Positions 18,873 through 27,444 are shown, counted from the stretch's first letter. The stretch: DNA of 64,000 nucleotides from Algorimicrobium algoritergicola (GCF_008086165.1 NZ_VSKL01000001.1:558001-622000), one strand, 5' to 3'. The notes: generated from the sequence alone by a model not told the origin. Translations and numbers: made by a program.

Positions 18873-20381
18873 CTAAAAATTTAACTCCTTGATTATTAAT
18901 TTTTTACCAATTATCCCATTAAACTCGTCCTTATTTACTAAAAATAATTTAATCGTTTTGAATTCTTTAATTTGAGTATTCTTTTGAAAAGTTAATAAAA
19001 TATATTGTTTACCATTATAAGTAATAAAATCAACGTAACTTTTATCTGAAATGAAATTTGAGTTTTTCTTTTTAAATCTCTCCGGCCTTAGTTCAAAATC
19101 TTTTTCAAATACAACTTTATGTATTCCAAAGGCTTTATCATCTAAAATCTCCTTATTAAATCCTTCTTCACATTCAAAAATCACAAAATCGTTCTTATTG
19201 TTTGAAAATAAAGTAAGTCCATTAATTGGTAAACCATTTAAAAATTCATGTCTTTTCTTTAAAGAGTTTCCTTGTTTTAAAATACTTATAACCAATTCTT
19301 CTTGATTTTGGATTGGAAAAGAGTTTGCTAACTTTATATGCTTTTTTAAAAATGTATTATCTTTTAAAGTTTCTATTTCATTTAGCCAAACTTGTTCATT
19401 AGACCTATCATCAAATGTATAGTTAGAATTAATATAATTAGCTAAAAAATTACTTGCCTTTACACTACCCACTATATTTAAATGCCCAGGATCCTTAAAA
19501 TCATCCAAGTTTAAATTTAATTCTTTATAGTACTCATTAAGATTAAGGAAAGGAATATCTAATTGATTGCAAAACATATTTAACTCATCAAACAAATTAT
19601 AATAATTATAATTAGATCTTAAATCTGGAGAAGAAATAATTAAGACTTTAATGTTATTTTTATTGGCTATTTCAATAAAATCTAATAGTTCTTTTTTAGA
19701 ACTGTTAGATAACATAGTTTTCGTGGAGTCTCTTTTAATTTTTTGTTTCGTAAAATTCTTATATTTTAACCTTCCTTTACTTTTGCTAATAATATTATTG
19801 TAACCCAAAAACCCTGAATAATAAAGACCTTTATCTGTATCGATTTCCTCTCTTTTATCATAACTAAAAAAATCAACAGAGGACCATTCTTTATGGTTTC
19901 TAAACAACGGAAACAAAACTCCTAAATACTCACTTTTGTTGTAAATTTTACTGATTTCAGAATATTTGGAGAAATTAAAATTTGAAACAAAATCTAAAGC
20001 TCTAAGCTGATAGCCTTTTGCCTTATCTGTAGATGGAAAGGTCAATGATCCGCCATAAACTTCTAATATAACTAACTTTGGCTTTGTATACTTGAGCGAT
20101 TCTTCTAAAACTAAATCAGTCAATGATAATCGCAAACCATCTGAACCCAAATTATAACTAATAACATTACATTTTTCATTAATAATATGAGGATTATAAG
20201 CTGTGTATGCATGGGAACTACCATAAAATATAATATCAATATCTGTTTTCTTTGCAAGTATTTTAAAATCCTCTGTAGTATTAACAAAATGATTTTTAGA
20301 CGCGAAAACTTTATTAAAATGATTAAAAGTAATTAAGAATAATACTACAAGTATAGCAAATGATATAACAAATTTTTTCAT
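18873..20381 (-). CDS. SGNH-hydrolase-like membrane-anchored protein (MBOAT partner)
   Basis: The 502-aa protein has one N-terminal membrane anchor (about 5-22). The rest appears periplasmic, with an SGNH-type core: block I as GSSHA at 54-58 and the C-terminal catalytic-like D297-x-x-H300 in DPGHLN. The segment SHAYTAYNP near 56-64 is typical of DltD/AlgX-like partners of MBOAT acyltransferases. About 190 further residues follow the SGNH core and I do not recognise them. It lies 3 nt behind the MBOAT gene. The pair probably moves acyl (for example acetyl) groups onto the exported polysaccharide. Confidence 0.7.
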   Translation of the reverse strand: MKKFVISFAILVVLFLITFNHFNKVFASKNHFVNTTEDFKILAKKTDIDIIFYGSSHAYTAYNPHIINEKCNVISYNLGSDGLRLSLTDLVLEESLKYTKPKLVILEVYGGSLTFPSTDKAKGYQLRALDFVSNFNFSKYSEISKIYNKSEYLGVLFPLFRNHKEWSSVDFFSYDKREEIDTDKGLYYSGFLGYNNIISKSKGRLKYKNFTKQKIKRDSTKTMLSNSSKKELLDFIEIANKNNIKVLIISSPDLRSNYNYYNLFDELNMFCNQLDIPFLNLNEYYKELNLNLDDFKDPGHLNIVGSVKASNFLANYINSNYTFDDRSNEQVWLNEIETLKDNTFLKKHIKLANSFPIQNQEELVISILKQGNSLKKRHEFLNGLPINGLTLFSNNKNDFVIFECEEGFNKEILDDKAFGIHKVVFEKDFELRPERFKKKNSNFISDKSYVDFITYNGKQYILLTFQKNTQIKEFKTIKLFLVNKDEFNGIIGKKLIIKELNF

Positions 20382-20384
20382 ATT

Positions 20385-21842
20385 CTAAAATTGAAAATAA
20401 ATAAATTCTGAAACACTATCTTCACCATAGATTCCAAAAATTAATATGACAAAAATAATAGTCAGGTAAACACTATAGCGAAAAACGACCCCTTCTTTAT
20501 TTAAAAGAGCAAAAATACTTTGTTTTTTATGATAATAATCAAAACCTATTAAACTAATAATCGATAAGATTGCAATTATAATTTCTCCTTGACTTAAACC
20601 TAATTCTACAATACTATGCTCATTTTTTGTACTCGCAGAATTACTTATTATATATATCGCATCTTTAAAACTATTTGCCCTAAAAAACACCCAAGCAAAG
20701 CAAACAGTAAAAAAAGTAATAGTCATAAATAACATATTTGAGCCAATACTTTTTAAGTTGAAATTAATAGATTTTAAAAAGTTATGAAGCTTTGGTTTAA
20801 AAGCTTTTTCAAGAACGATAATGATTCCGTGAATTGCACCCCAAATAACGAAGGTCATTGCGGCTCCGTGCCATAATCCACTCACAAAGAAAACAATAAA
20901 CAGGTTTAAATAGGTTCTGTATTTTCCGTTTCGGCTTCCTCCCAAAGGAATGTACACATAATCTCTAAACCATGTTGATAGTGAGATATGCCAACGCCTC
21001 CAAAACTCTGTAATAGATTTTGAAAAATAAGGACTATCAAAATTCTTCATTAAATCAAAACCCATAGTTCTGGCTAACCCAATGGCAATATCAGAATAAC
21101 CTGAAAAATCACAATAGATTTGGAAAGCAAAAAATACAGTCGCGATAATTAAGTCTAAACCACCATGATCTGTAGGATTATTATAAACCTGATTTACCAA
21201 AATAGCCAAACGGTCTGCAATTACCATTTTTTTAAACAGCCCAAAAGCTACTAGTAATAAGCCAGACTTTACCTGATAATAATTAAACTTATATGTTTTA
21301 TAAAATTGAGGTAATAAATGAGAAGCTCTTTCTATTGGCCCAGCAACTAATTGTGGAAAAAACGCAACAAACGTAAAGAAGGATAAAGCATCTTTTGTTG
21401 GTTTTAATTGTTTTCGATAAATATCAATAGTATAACTTAACGTTTGAAACGTATAAAAACTAATACCAACTGGTAGTATAATATTTAATGTTGAAACTTC
21501 TAAATTGTCTCCAAAAAGTTTAAAAGAAGATACAAATGTATCAATGAAAAAGTTGGTGTATTTAAAATAAACTAAAAACCCCAAGTTAACCAATAAACTG
21601 ACTAATAACAATCGTTTTCTTTTAGCATTTCCTTCAGTTTTATTAAGTTGTTTACCAACATAATAATCAACAAAAGAACTAAAGGCTATTAAAAAAAGAA
21701 ATCGCCAATCCCACCAGCCATAAAAAAAATAACTAGCAACCAATAAAAATACGTTTCTTAATTTAAGATTATCGGAAACAAGCCAATATATAACAAAAAA
21801 TATTGGAAAAAAGACAGCAAAATCTATAGAGTTAAATAGCAT
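20385..21842 (-). CDS. MBOAT family O-acyltransferase (AlgI-like)
   Basis: The 485-aa polytopic protein has about eleven membrane segments and the family signatures: CDFSGYSDIAIG near 244-255, SITEFWRRWHISLSTWFRDY near 276-295, and the active-site histidine H325 in SGLWHGAAM. AlgI-type MBOATs pass an acyl group across the membrane for O-acylation of extracellular polysaccharide by a partner protein. The adjacent SGNH-type gene is the likely partner. It lies 17 nt downstream of cysN, so sulfation and acylation genes are in one transcript. Confidence 0.92.
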   Translation of the reverse strand: MLFNSIDFAVFFPIFFVIYWLVSDNLKLRNVFLLVASYFFYGWWDWRFLFLIAFSSFVDYYVGKQLNKTEGNAKRKRLLLVSLLVNLGFLVYFKYTNFFIDTFVSSFKLFGDNLEVSTLNIILPVGISFYTFQTLSYTIDIYRKQLKPTKDALSFFTFVAFFPQLVAGPIERASHLLPQFYKTYKFNYYQVKSGLLLVAFGLFKKMVIADRLAILVNQVYNNPTDHGGLDLIIATVFFAFQIYCDFSGYSDIAIGLARTMGFDLMKNFDSPYFSKSITEFWRRWHISLSTWFRDYVYIPLGGSRNGKYRTYLNLFIVFFVSGLWHGAAMTFVIWGAIHGIIIVLEKAFKPKLHNFLKSINFNLKSIGSNMLFMTITFFTVCFAWVFFRANSFKDAIYIISNSASTKNEHSIVELGLSQGEIIIAILSIISLIGFDYYHKKQSIFALLNKEGVVFRYSVYLTIIFVILIFGIYGEDSVSEFIYFQF

Positions 21843-21859
21843 TATTTTTATCTATTTAA

Positions 21860-23113
21860 TTAAACAATCATTCCAGCAGCAACCGTTTCATTGGTGGCAT
21901 CATCAACTAAAATAATACTTCCTGTAGTTCTGTTTTCTCTGTAGGAATCGATCATTAATGGTTTAGTTGTGCGGATTCTAACTTTGGCAATATCATTCAT
22001 ATTAAGTTCAGAGTCTCCCGAAATACGATCTAAAGTATTTATGTCATATTTGTAAACCACCTCTTTTATCATAGCTGTTTGTTCATTAGATGTGTGTCTA
22101 ATAGAATATTTGGCGCGCGGTTTTGCGGAACTATTATTTAACCAACATAACATAACTTCTATGTCTTGAGAAGGTTCTGGCTTGTTATTAGAGCGAACAA
22201 TCATATCCCCACGACTAATATCAATATCATCCTCTAATGTTATGGAAACAGACATAGGCGCATAAGCCTCATCAAGCTCTTTATCATGAAGGTTTATGCT
22301 TTTTATTTTTGAAGTAAAACCAGAAGGCATAACAGTAATGCCATCTCCTTTTCTCAAAATACCACTGGCTACACGTCCAGCATAACCTCTATAGTCTATA
22401 AAACCATCTCGTTGTGGTCTTAAAACAGTTTGAACTGGGAAACGTGCATCTACTTTATTAATATCACTACTAATATGCATGGTTTCCAATGTGTGTAACA
22501 TAGGAGCACCTTGATACCAAGACATATTTTTTGATTTATTTACCACATTATCACCTAATAAAGCTGACATTGGAATAAAACGAACATCTGTAACAAGCAG
22601 TTTAGAAGCTATTTCTTCAAATTCGATAACAATTCGGTTGTAAACATCTTCTGAAAAATCAACCAAATCCATTTTATTTATACACACAATAATATGTGGT
22701 ATGTTTAATAGAGATGCAATAAAAGCATGTCTTTTAGTTTGTTCTATAACCCCATGCCTAGCATCAATTAATATGGTTGCTACATTGGCTGTTGATGCTC
22801 CAGTAACCATATTCCTTGTGTACTGAATATGACCAGGTGTGTCTGCAATAATAAATTTACGCTTGGGTGTTGTAAAATATCTGTAAGCCACATCAATAGT
22901 GATGCCTTGTTCGCGTTCGTCACGCAAACCGTCTGTAAACAAGGCTAAATCCACACCTTTATGTCCTTTTTTTCTGCTGGTGTTTTCAATAGCTTCTAAC
23001 TGATCTTCAAAAATAGATTTTGAATCGTATAATAAACGCCCAATTAGGGTGCTTTTTCCATCATCAACACTTCCTGCTGTTGTAAAACGTAATAATTGAT
23101 TGTTGTCTAACAT
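21860..23113 (-). CDS. cysN: Sulfate adenylyltransferase subunit 1 (GTPase)
   Basis: This is the regulatory GTPase subunit of ATP sulfurylase, which makes APS from sulfate and ATP together with CysD. The 417-aa protein has G1 AGSVDDGKST at 13-22, G3 DTPGH at 91-95, G4 NKMD at 146-149 and G5 SAL near 184. Length fits a stand-alone CysN; there is no fused APS kinase domain, and CysC is encoded separately. It is preceded by a 111-nt gap with a hairpin (23135-23165). Confidence 0.95.
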   Translation of the reverse strand: MLDNNQLLRFTTAGSVDDGKSTLIGRLLYDSKSIFEDQLEAIENTSRKKGHKGVDLALFTDGLRDEREQGITIDVAYRYFTTPKRKFIIADTPGHIQYTRNMVTGASTANVATILIDARHGVIEQTKRHAFIASLLNIPHIIVCINKMDLVDFSEDVYNRIVIEFEEIASKLLVTDVRFIPMSALLGDNVVNKSKNMSWYQGAPMLHTLETMHISSDINKVDARFPVQTVLRPQRDGFIDYRGYAGRVASGILRKGDGITVMPSGFTSKIKSINLHDKELDEAYAPMSVSITLEDDIDISRGDMIVRSNNKPEPSQDIEVMLCWLNNSSAKPRAKYSIRHTSNEQTAMIKEVVYKYDINTLDRISGDSELNMNDIAKVRIRTTKPLMIDSYRENRTTGSIILVDDATNETVAAGMIV

Positions 23114-23134
23114 GCTTCCTTTTTAAAATTTTTA

Positions 23135-23165
23135 TTTGACCCTAATAAAACTTTAAGGGGTCAAA
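23135..23165. promoter_or_regulatory. Hairpin between cysD and cysN
   Basis: TTTGACCC (23135-23142) pairs perfectly with GGGTCAAA (23158-23165) around a 15-nt loop. It lies in the largest gap within the sulfur gene group. There is no clean T-run, so mRNA processing, partial termination or protein binding are all possible. Function unproven. Confidence 0.35.
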
Positions 23166-23224
23166 TTGTATAAAAACCTTTCAACTGCGCTTAAGGTGAA
23201 ATTTAAATATTGATTCCGTATTTT

Positions 23225-24130
23225 CTAGAAATATCCTTGACGCTTACGGTCTTCCATAGCTGATTCTGAACGCTTATCATCACTTCTGTTTCCGCGTTCG
23301 GTGTTACGCATACCAGCTACTTCTATGGCTATTTTTTCTAATGTATCAGCATCGGATTCATCACCTCCAGTAATGGTAATATCACCCAATGTTCTAAAAC
23401 GTATTTTTTTAGTTACCACTTCTTCGTGATCTTCCAGAATTAAAAATTCGGAATTTGGTATCCATGTACCATCACGTTTAACAACCTCGCGTTCATGTGC
23501 AAAATATAAAGAAGGAATTGCAATATTCTCTCTTTTTATATAATTCCAAACATCCATTTCTGTCCAGTTACTAATAGGAAAAGCTCTAAAATGTTCTCCT
23601 TGAAAATGCTTCCCATTAAAAATATTCCATAATTCTGGGCGTTGGTTTTTAGGATCCCATTGACCAAAATCATCCCTATGTGAGAAAAAACGTTCTTTAG
23701 CACGTGCTTTTTCCTCATCACGACGTCCGCCTCCAATAGCACAATCTATTTTATTAGATTCTATGGCATCTAAAAGCGTTGTAATTTGAAGTGCATTTCT
23801 AGTTGCATTTTTACCTTTTTCTTCAGCCACACGACCATCATCAATAGATTCTTGAACAGAGCCTACAATGAGTTCAACGTTTAATTCTTTAATAATATCA
23901 TCTCTAAATTGAATGGTTTCCGGAAAGTTATGACCCGTATCCACATGCATTAATGCAAACGGAATTTTGGCTGGATAAAATGCTTTTTTAGCTAAATGCG
24001 TGACTAATATAGAATCTTTACCGCCAGAAAACAAAATGGCTGGGTTCTCAAATTGTGCCCAAACTTCGCGCAAAATGAAAATAGCCTCGCTTTCTAACTC
24101 GTCTAAATAATTTAAATAATATTTACTCAT
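23225..24130 (-). CDS. cysD: Sulfate adenylyltransferase subunit 2
   Basis: This is the catalytic ATP-pyrophosphatase subunit of ATP sulfurylase. The 301-aa protein has the PP-loop SGGKDS at 35-40, the GGRRDEEKARAKER segment near 154-167, and the usual C-terminus RQGYF. Length is standard. It follows the small lipoprotein gene by 11 nt and precedes cysN. With CysN and CysC it forms a full PAPS-producing set. Confidence 0.96.
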   Translation of the reverse strand: MSKYYLNYLDELESEAIFILREVWAQFENPAILFSGGKDSILVTHLAKKAFYPAKIPFALMHVDTGHNFPETIQFRDDIIKELNVELIVGSVQESIDDGRVAEEKGKNATRNALQITTLLDAIESNKIDCAIGGGRRDEEKARAKERFFSHRDDFGQWDPKNQRPELWNIFNGKHFQGEHFRAFPISNWTEMDVWNYIKRENIAIPSLYFAHEREVVKRDGTWIPNSEFLILEDHEEVVTKKIRFRTLGDITITGGDESDADTLEKIAIEVAGMRNTERGNRSDDKRSESAMEDRKRQGYF

Positions 24131-24141
24131 TAAACTTTTTT

Positions 24142-24654
24142 TTATTTAAATAATATATCTCTAATTCTAAAACTACCTAATTTACCAGAACTCTTGTAAT
24201 CTCTTCTTTTATAAATATATAGGTCAAGACTATCAAAATAGGTCATATTATTTAATACTTTATTCTCTATTATAAATTTACTATTTCCTATTTCTTTTAT
24301 CTTAGGATTAAAAGAAAAATGTTGCGGCTTTTCTAATGTCCTATCATAAATAAGAATGGCCATACTATAAGCTAAAACTGTTTCATTTAATGTATCATCA
24401 TTTAATTTAAAGACAAACCCAATAAGATTATCGTTTGTTTTTTGAATCCCAAATTTTTCAACTTTATAGTTTTCTAAAAAACTTTCGTTTATGTCTCTAT
24501 AATCTATTAGGGAATCTTCAAAGTTTTCTGTGTCCGAATTAGGTAAAACTAGTTCCGTATTCGTTTTGTTGACCTCAAAATTCTCATTATTTTTATCTGA
24601 TTTGCAGGCTATAAATGTAATAGTCATAAATAAAATAAAAAGTCCTTTTTTCAT
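24142..24654 (-). CDS. Hypothetical lipoprotein inside the sulfur-activation genes
   Basis: The 170-aa protein begins with a lipoprotein signal peptide (MKKGLFILFMTITFIAC; lipid-attached cysteine at 17), then an acidic, asparagine-rich linker of about 40 residues and a small mixed beta domain. I do not recognise the family. It sits 3 nt after cysC and 11 nt before cysD, so it is co-transcribed with enzymes that act in the cytoplasm, although it should itself be exported. A role in sensing or handling the sulfated polymer is possible but only an inference. Confidence 0.6.
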   Translation of the reverse strand: MKKGLFILFMTITFIACKSDKNNENFEVNKTNTELVLPNSDTENFEDSLIDYRDINESFLENYKVEKFGIQKTNDNLIGFVFKLNDDTLNETVLAYSMAILIYDRTLEKPQHFSFNPKIKEIGNSKFIIENKVLNNMTYFDSLDLYIYKRRDYKSSGKLGSFRIRDILFK

Positions 24655-24657
24655 AAT

Positions 24658-25251
24658 CTACAATTTTAATTTTAGGGCTATATAATCAACGATTCGTTGG
24701 GCCGCTGCTTCAACAGTTTCGTTTTCTGTTTTAATTTCTATTTCTGGGTTATCAGGCGCTTCATAAGGTGCTGAAATTCCAGTCATATTTTTTATTTCTC
24801 CTGCACGTGCTTTTTTATAAAGACCTTTTACATCACGACGTTCACATTCTTCTATACTCGTATTTATATAAACTTCGACAAAGTTAACATCTTTAACGAT
24901 ATTTCTAATGTTCTGACGGTCTTTTTTATATGGTGAAACAAAAGCCGCAAGCACCACTAAACCCGCTTCTACCATTAAATTAGCAGTTTCGGCAATTCTA
25001 CGGATATTTTCTGTCCTATCTTCCGGTGAAAAAGTCAAATCCTTATTGATGCCATTTCTAATATTATCGCCATCTAGGCTATAGGTCTTTATACCTTGTT
25101 GAAATAATTTTTGCTCAACCACATTTGCAATAGTTGATTTACCGGAACCTGAAAGCCCTGTAAACCATATTAAAAAGGAGTTATGTCCGTTTTTCTGCCT
25201 TCTATCCTCTGTGCTTATTTGATACTCATGTGGTATGATGTTTTCTTTCAT
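24658..25251 (-). CDS. cysC: Adenylyl-sulfate kinase (APS kinase)
   Basis: This enzyme phosphorylates APS to PAPS, the donor for sulfotransferases. The 197-aa protein has the P-loop GLSGSGKST at 32-40, DGDNIRNGINKDLTFSPEDR near 60-79, and the usual FVSPYKKDR segment. Length is typical of stand-alone CysC. It lies 2 nt behind the DUF2061 gene. With no PAPS reductase in the window, its product probably serves sulfation. Confidence 0.95.
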   Translation of the reverse strand: MKENIIPHEYQISTEDRRQKNGHNSFLIWFTGLSGSGKSTIANVVEQKLFQQGIKTYSLDGDNIRNGINKDLTFSPEDRTENIRRIAETANLMVEAGLVVLAAFVSPYKKDRQNIRNIVKDVNFVEVYINTSIEECERRDVKGLYKKARAGEIKNMTGISAPYEAPDNPEIEIKTENETVEAAAQRIVDYIALKLKL

Positions 25252-25253
25252 AA

Positions 25254-25682
25254 TTAAGGGTTTTTTCTATTCGGTAATCCGTAATTAATTTTATACCAAA
25301 CACGTTCATGGAAATAGTACAATAGCATCTTAGTAATAACTTCGGCAAATCCTATTTTTAAAGCAGCTAATGGATTGCCGGAAATGATCCAAGCCAACGT
25401 CATGGTATCCAATGTACCAACCAATCGCCACGTAACTGTTTTTGCTAAATGTCGTTTTCTGCTCTCAAGCGTTTCACCTTCTTTTGTTAAGTTTATTTTA
25501 TACCAAACACGTTCATGCATATAATATAAAATAGTTTTGGTAGTAACTTCTGCTAACCCTATTTTTAGTCCTGCATATGGATCTCCTGTAATAATCCACG
25601 ATAAAATAATGGTATCTATAGTTCCTATAAACCGCCAGGTTACTGTTTTTGCAATATGCCTTTTATAGGATATGTCGCCCAT
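25254..25682 (-). CDS. Tandem DUF2061 membrane protein
   Basis: The 142-aa protein consists of two DUF2061 repeats. Repeat one runs from about residue 6 to 63 and repeat two from about 76 to 134. Each has K-R-H-x-A-K-T-V-T-W-R, then G-T-x-D-T, a hydrophobic pair of helices, and ends H-E-R-V-W-Y-K-I. DUF2061 is a predicted small membrane domain of unknown function that, from memory, is often found near sulfur-activation genes. The start overlaps the cysQ stop (TAATG), so the two are translationally coupled. Transport of sulfate or a nucleotide is an attractive guess but unsupported. Confidence 0.82.
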   Translation of the reverse strand: MGDISYKRHIAKTVTWRFIGTIDTIILSWIITGDPYAGLKIGLAEVTTKTILYYMHERVWYKINLTKEGETLESRKRHLAKTVTWRLVGTLDTMTLAWIISGNPLAALKIGFAEVITKMLLYYFHERVWYKINYGLPNRKNP

Positions 25683-26479
25683 TATTTACTTACTAAAAAA
25701 TAACTATTAAGTAAATTCTCTTTATTGTAAGCTAAGGGTTTATTGGTTTCTTTTGAAATAACTTTTAGTCCAACAGCGTTACAAATAGCATGGCCCGCAG
25801 CCGTATCCCACTCCATAGTTGGTGCATAACGCGGGTAAACATCTGCCTTACCTTCCGCAACTAAACAAAACTTTAAGGAACTCCCTTTTGAAACAATTTC
25901 CACTTCTTTTCCGCCTCCTTTTAAGCCATCTACAAAATCCAAAGTATCCTGATTCATGTGTGATCTGCTTCCAACTACCTCCACTATTTTAGAGTTATCA
26001 CCTTTTGGTTGAAGTGGTTTTGCTAATTCTAAAACCTGATCCACAGTTACATCATGAGATTCTAAATCTGCTTTAAAAGCATCATTAGTTTCCACATTTG
26101 CATAGTATATAGTTTTTGTGGCAGGCACATAAATAACACCTAATACAGGTTGTCCATGTTTAACCAATGCAATATTAACGGTGAATTCACCATTACGTTT
26201 TATAAATTCTTTGGTGCCATCAACAGGATCTACAACCCAACAGGTTGTCCAATTTTTTCTTTCTGAATAATCTGTTTGTTTATTCTCTTCCGAAATTATG
26301 GGAATTTGAGTCGGTATTAAAAATGAATTTATAACATCATTAGCACGTTTATCAGCTTCGGTAAGTGGCGATTTATCATCTTTTATTTCAACTAAAAAAG
26401 CCGTGTCATAAACTTCCATAATAACTTTCCCAGCTGCTAATGATGCTGCTATTGCAATCTGTAATTGGCTCACTATCAT
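25682..26479 (-). CDS. cysQ: 3'(2'),5'-bisphosphate nucleotidase
   Basis: This enzyme removes the 3'-phosphate of PAP, the by-product of sulfotransferases. The 265-aa protein is of the inositol monophosphatase fold with metal-site motifs ISEEN (62-66), VVDPVDGTKEF (82-92), and EWDTAAGHAI near 222. Length is typical. It is the first gene of the 18-gene minus-strand operon and has a TAnnTTTG promoter 20 nt upstream. The gene order places PAP removal and PAPS supply at the head of polysaccharide synthesis. Confidence 0.94.
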   Translation of the reverse strand: MIVSQLQIAIAASLAAGKVIMEVYDTAFLVEIKDDKSPLTEADKRANDVINSFLIPTQIPIISEENKQTDYSERKNWTTCWVVDPVDGTKEFIKRNGEFTVNIALVKHGQPVLGVIYVPATKTIYYANVETNDAFKADLESHDVTVDQVLELAKPLQPKGDNSKIVEVVGSRSHMNQDTLDFVDGLKGGGKEVEIVSKGSSLKFCLVAEGKADVYPRYAPTMEWDTAAGHAICNAVGLKVISKETNKPLAYNKENLLNSYFLVSK

Positions 26480-26499
26480 TTTATTTAAAAATCAATACG

Positions 26500-26507
26500 C
26501 AAAACTA
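26500..26507 (-). promoter_or_regulatory. -7 promoter element of the cysQ-led polysaccharide operon
   Basis: TAGTTTTG on the minus strand matches TAnnTTTG and lies 20 nt before the cysQ ATG. No comparable element was noticed inside the operon until the one before ugd, so it may drive about 16-20 kb. Confidence 0.55.
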
Positions 26508-26560
26508 AACAATTTATATAATTGAAGCGGCTTACCTATCATTAATTTAAATATATACTA

Positions 26561-26568
26561 TAAATTTG
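26561..26568 (+). promoter_or_regulatory. -7 promoter element of the sulfotransferase gene
   Basis: TAAATTTG matches TAnnTTTG. Its final TTG is the first codon of the longest open frame, so that TTG is unlikely to be the true start. Confidence 0.5.
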
Positions 26569-26589
26569 CAGTATATAAAATCTGCCTTT

Positions 26590-27444
26590 TTGAAAAAGAA
26601 AAACATCTTGTATTTATTGGGTTCTGGTAGAAGTGGTACCACACTATTGGCAACCATACTGAATAGTACCAACGATATAACCACTTCGGGAGAAGTACAT
26701 CAGTTTTACACTTATTTACAAAACAAATCTACATGTTCCTGTGGTGATGTTGTTTGCGAATGTGATTTTTGGAGTGATGTAATAACCGATTTGAATGTAA
26801 GCGAAGATGAGATCCATACGTTTCAAAAAAAACAGAACAACGAGGAAGGACATCGGTATATCCTGTCAATTCTATTAGGTAGAAAGGCTAGTGCCGATTA
26901 TATCGCATCGCAAGAAAGGCTATTTACTGCTATTTCTAATCACACCAATAAAAATTGGATTTTAGATTCCTCAAAGTATATTGGACGGTTTTTGTTATTA
27001 AATCAAATTCCAAGCTTAAAAGTGAAAGGTATTTATGTGGTTAGGGATGTTAGAGGTGTTATAAACTCATTTAATAAACAGGTTCAAACGCCTAAAAAAC
27101 CCATTAATACTATTTTTTATTATTTACTAACTAATTTCTTTGGGCAATTGGTTTGTTGGATACATAAAGATGTAATTAAACTGAAATATGAAGATTTTAT
27201 AGATAATCCTCATGATCACACCCAATATATTTACAGTAAACTTTTAGATCAAAATAATGATGATGTAACTCTAAATGATGTTTTTGAGATGCCTCATATT
27301 ATTGGCGGTAATAGATTAAAGAGTAGTAAAACCATCAAAATAAAAAAGGATACTGCATGGAAAACCACCATTTCCAGACCAAAACAAATATTATATTATC
27401 TGCTTTGCTTACCATTTATGCTACTTAACCGTTACAAACTTTAA
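26590..27444 (+). CDS. PAPS-dependent sulfotransferase
   Basis: The 284-aa protein has the 5'-phosphosulfate-binding loop LLGSGRSGTTLL right at the N-terminus and the 3'-phosphate-binding type segment VVRDVRGVINSF near residue 144. These define the sulfotransferase superfamily. The open frame starts at a TTG (26566) inside a promoter element; the TTG at 26590 gives MKKKNILYLLGSGRSG, which fits the family, and no ATG is nearby. A cysteine cluster (CSCGDVVCEC) near residue 50 may bind metal or form disulfides. It is divergent from cysQ and 3 nt before a deacetylase gene. The acceptor is probably the polysaccharide made here. Confidence 0.85.
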   Translation: MKKKNILYLLGSGRSGTTLLATILNSTNDITTSGEVHQFYTYLQNKSTCSCGDVVCECDFWSDVITDLNVSEDEIHTFQKKQNNEEGHRYILSILLGRKASADYIASQERLFTAISNHTNKNWILDSSKYIGRFLLLNQIPSLKVKGIYVVRDVRGVINSFNKQVQTPKKPINTIFYYLLTNFFGQLVCWIHKDVIKLKYEDFIDNPHDHTQYIYSKLLDQNNDDVTLNDVFEMPHIIGGNRLKSSKTIKIKKDTAWKTTISRPKQILYYLLCLPFMLLNRYKL

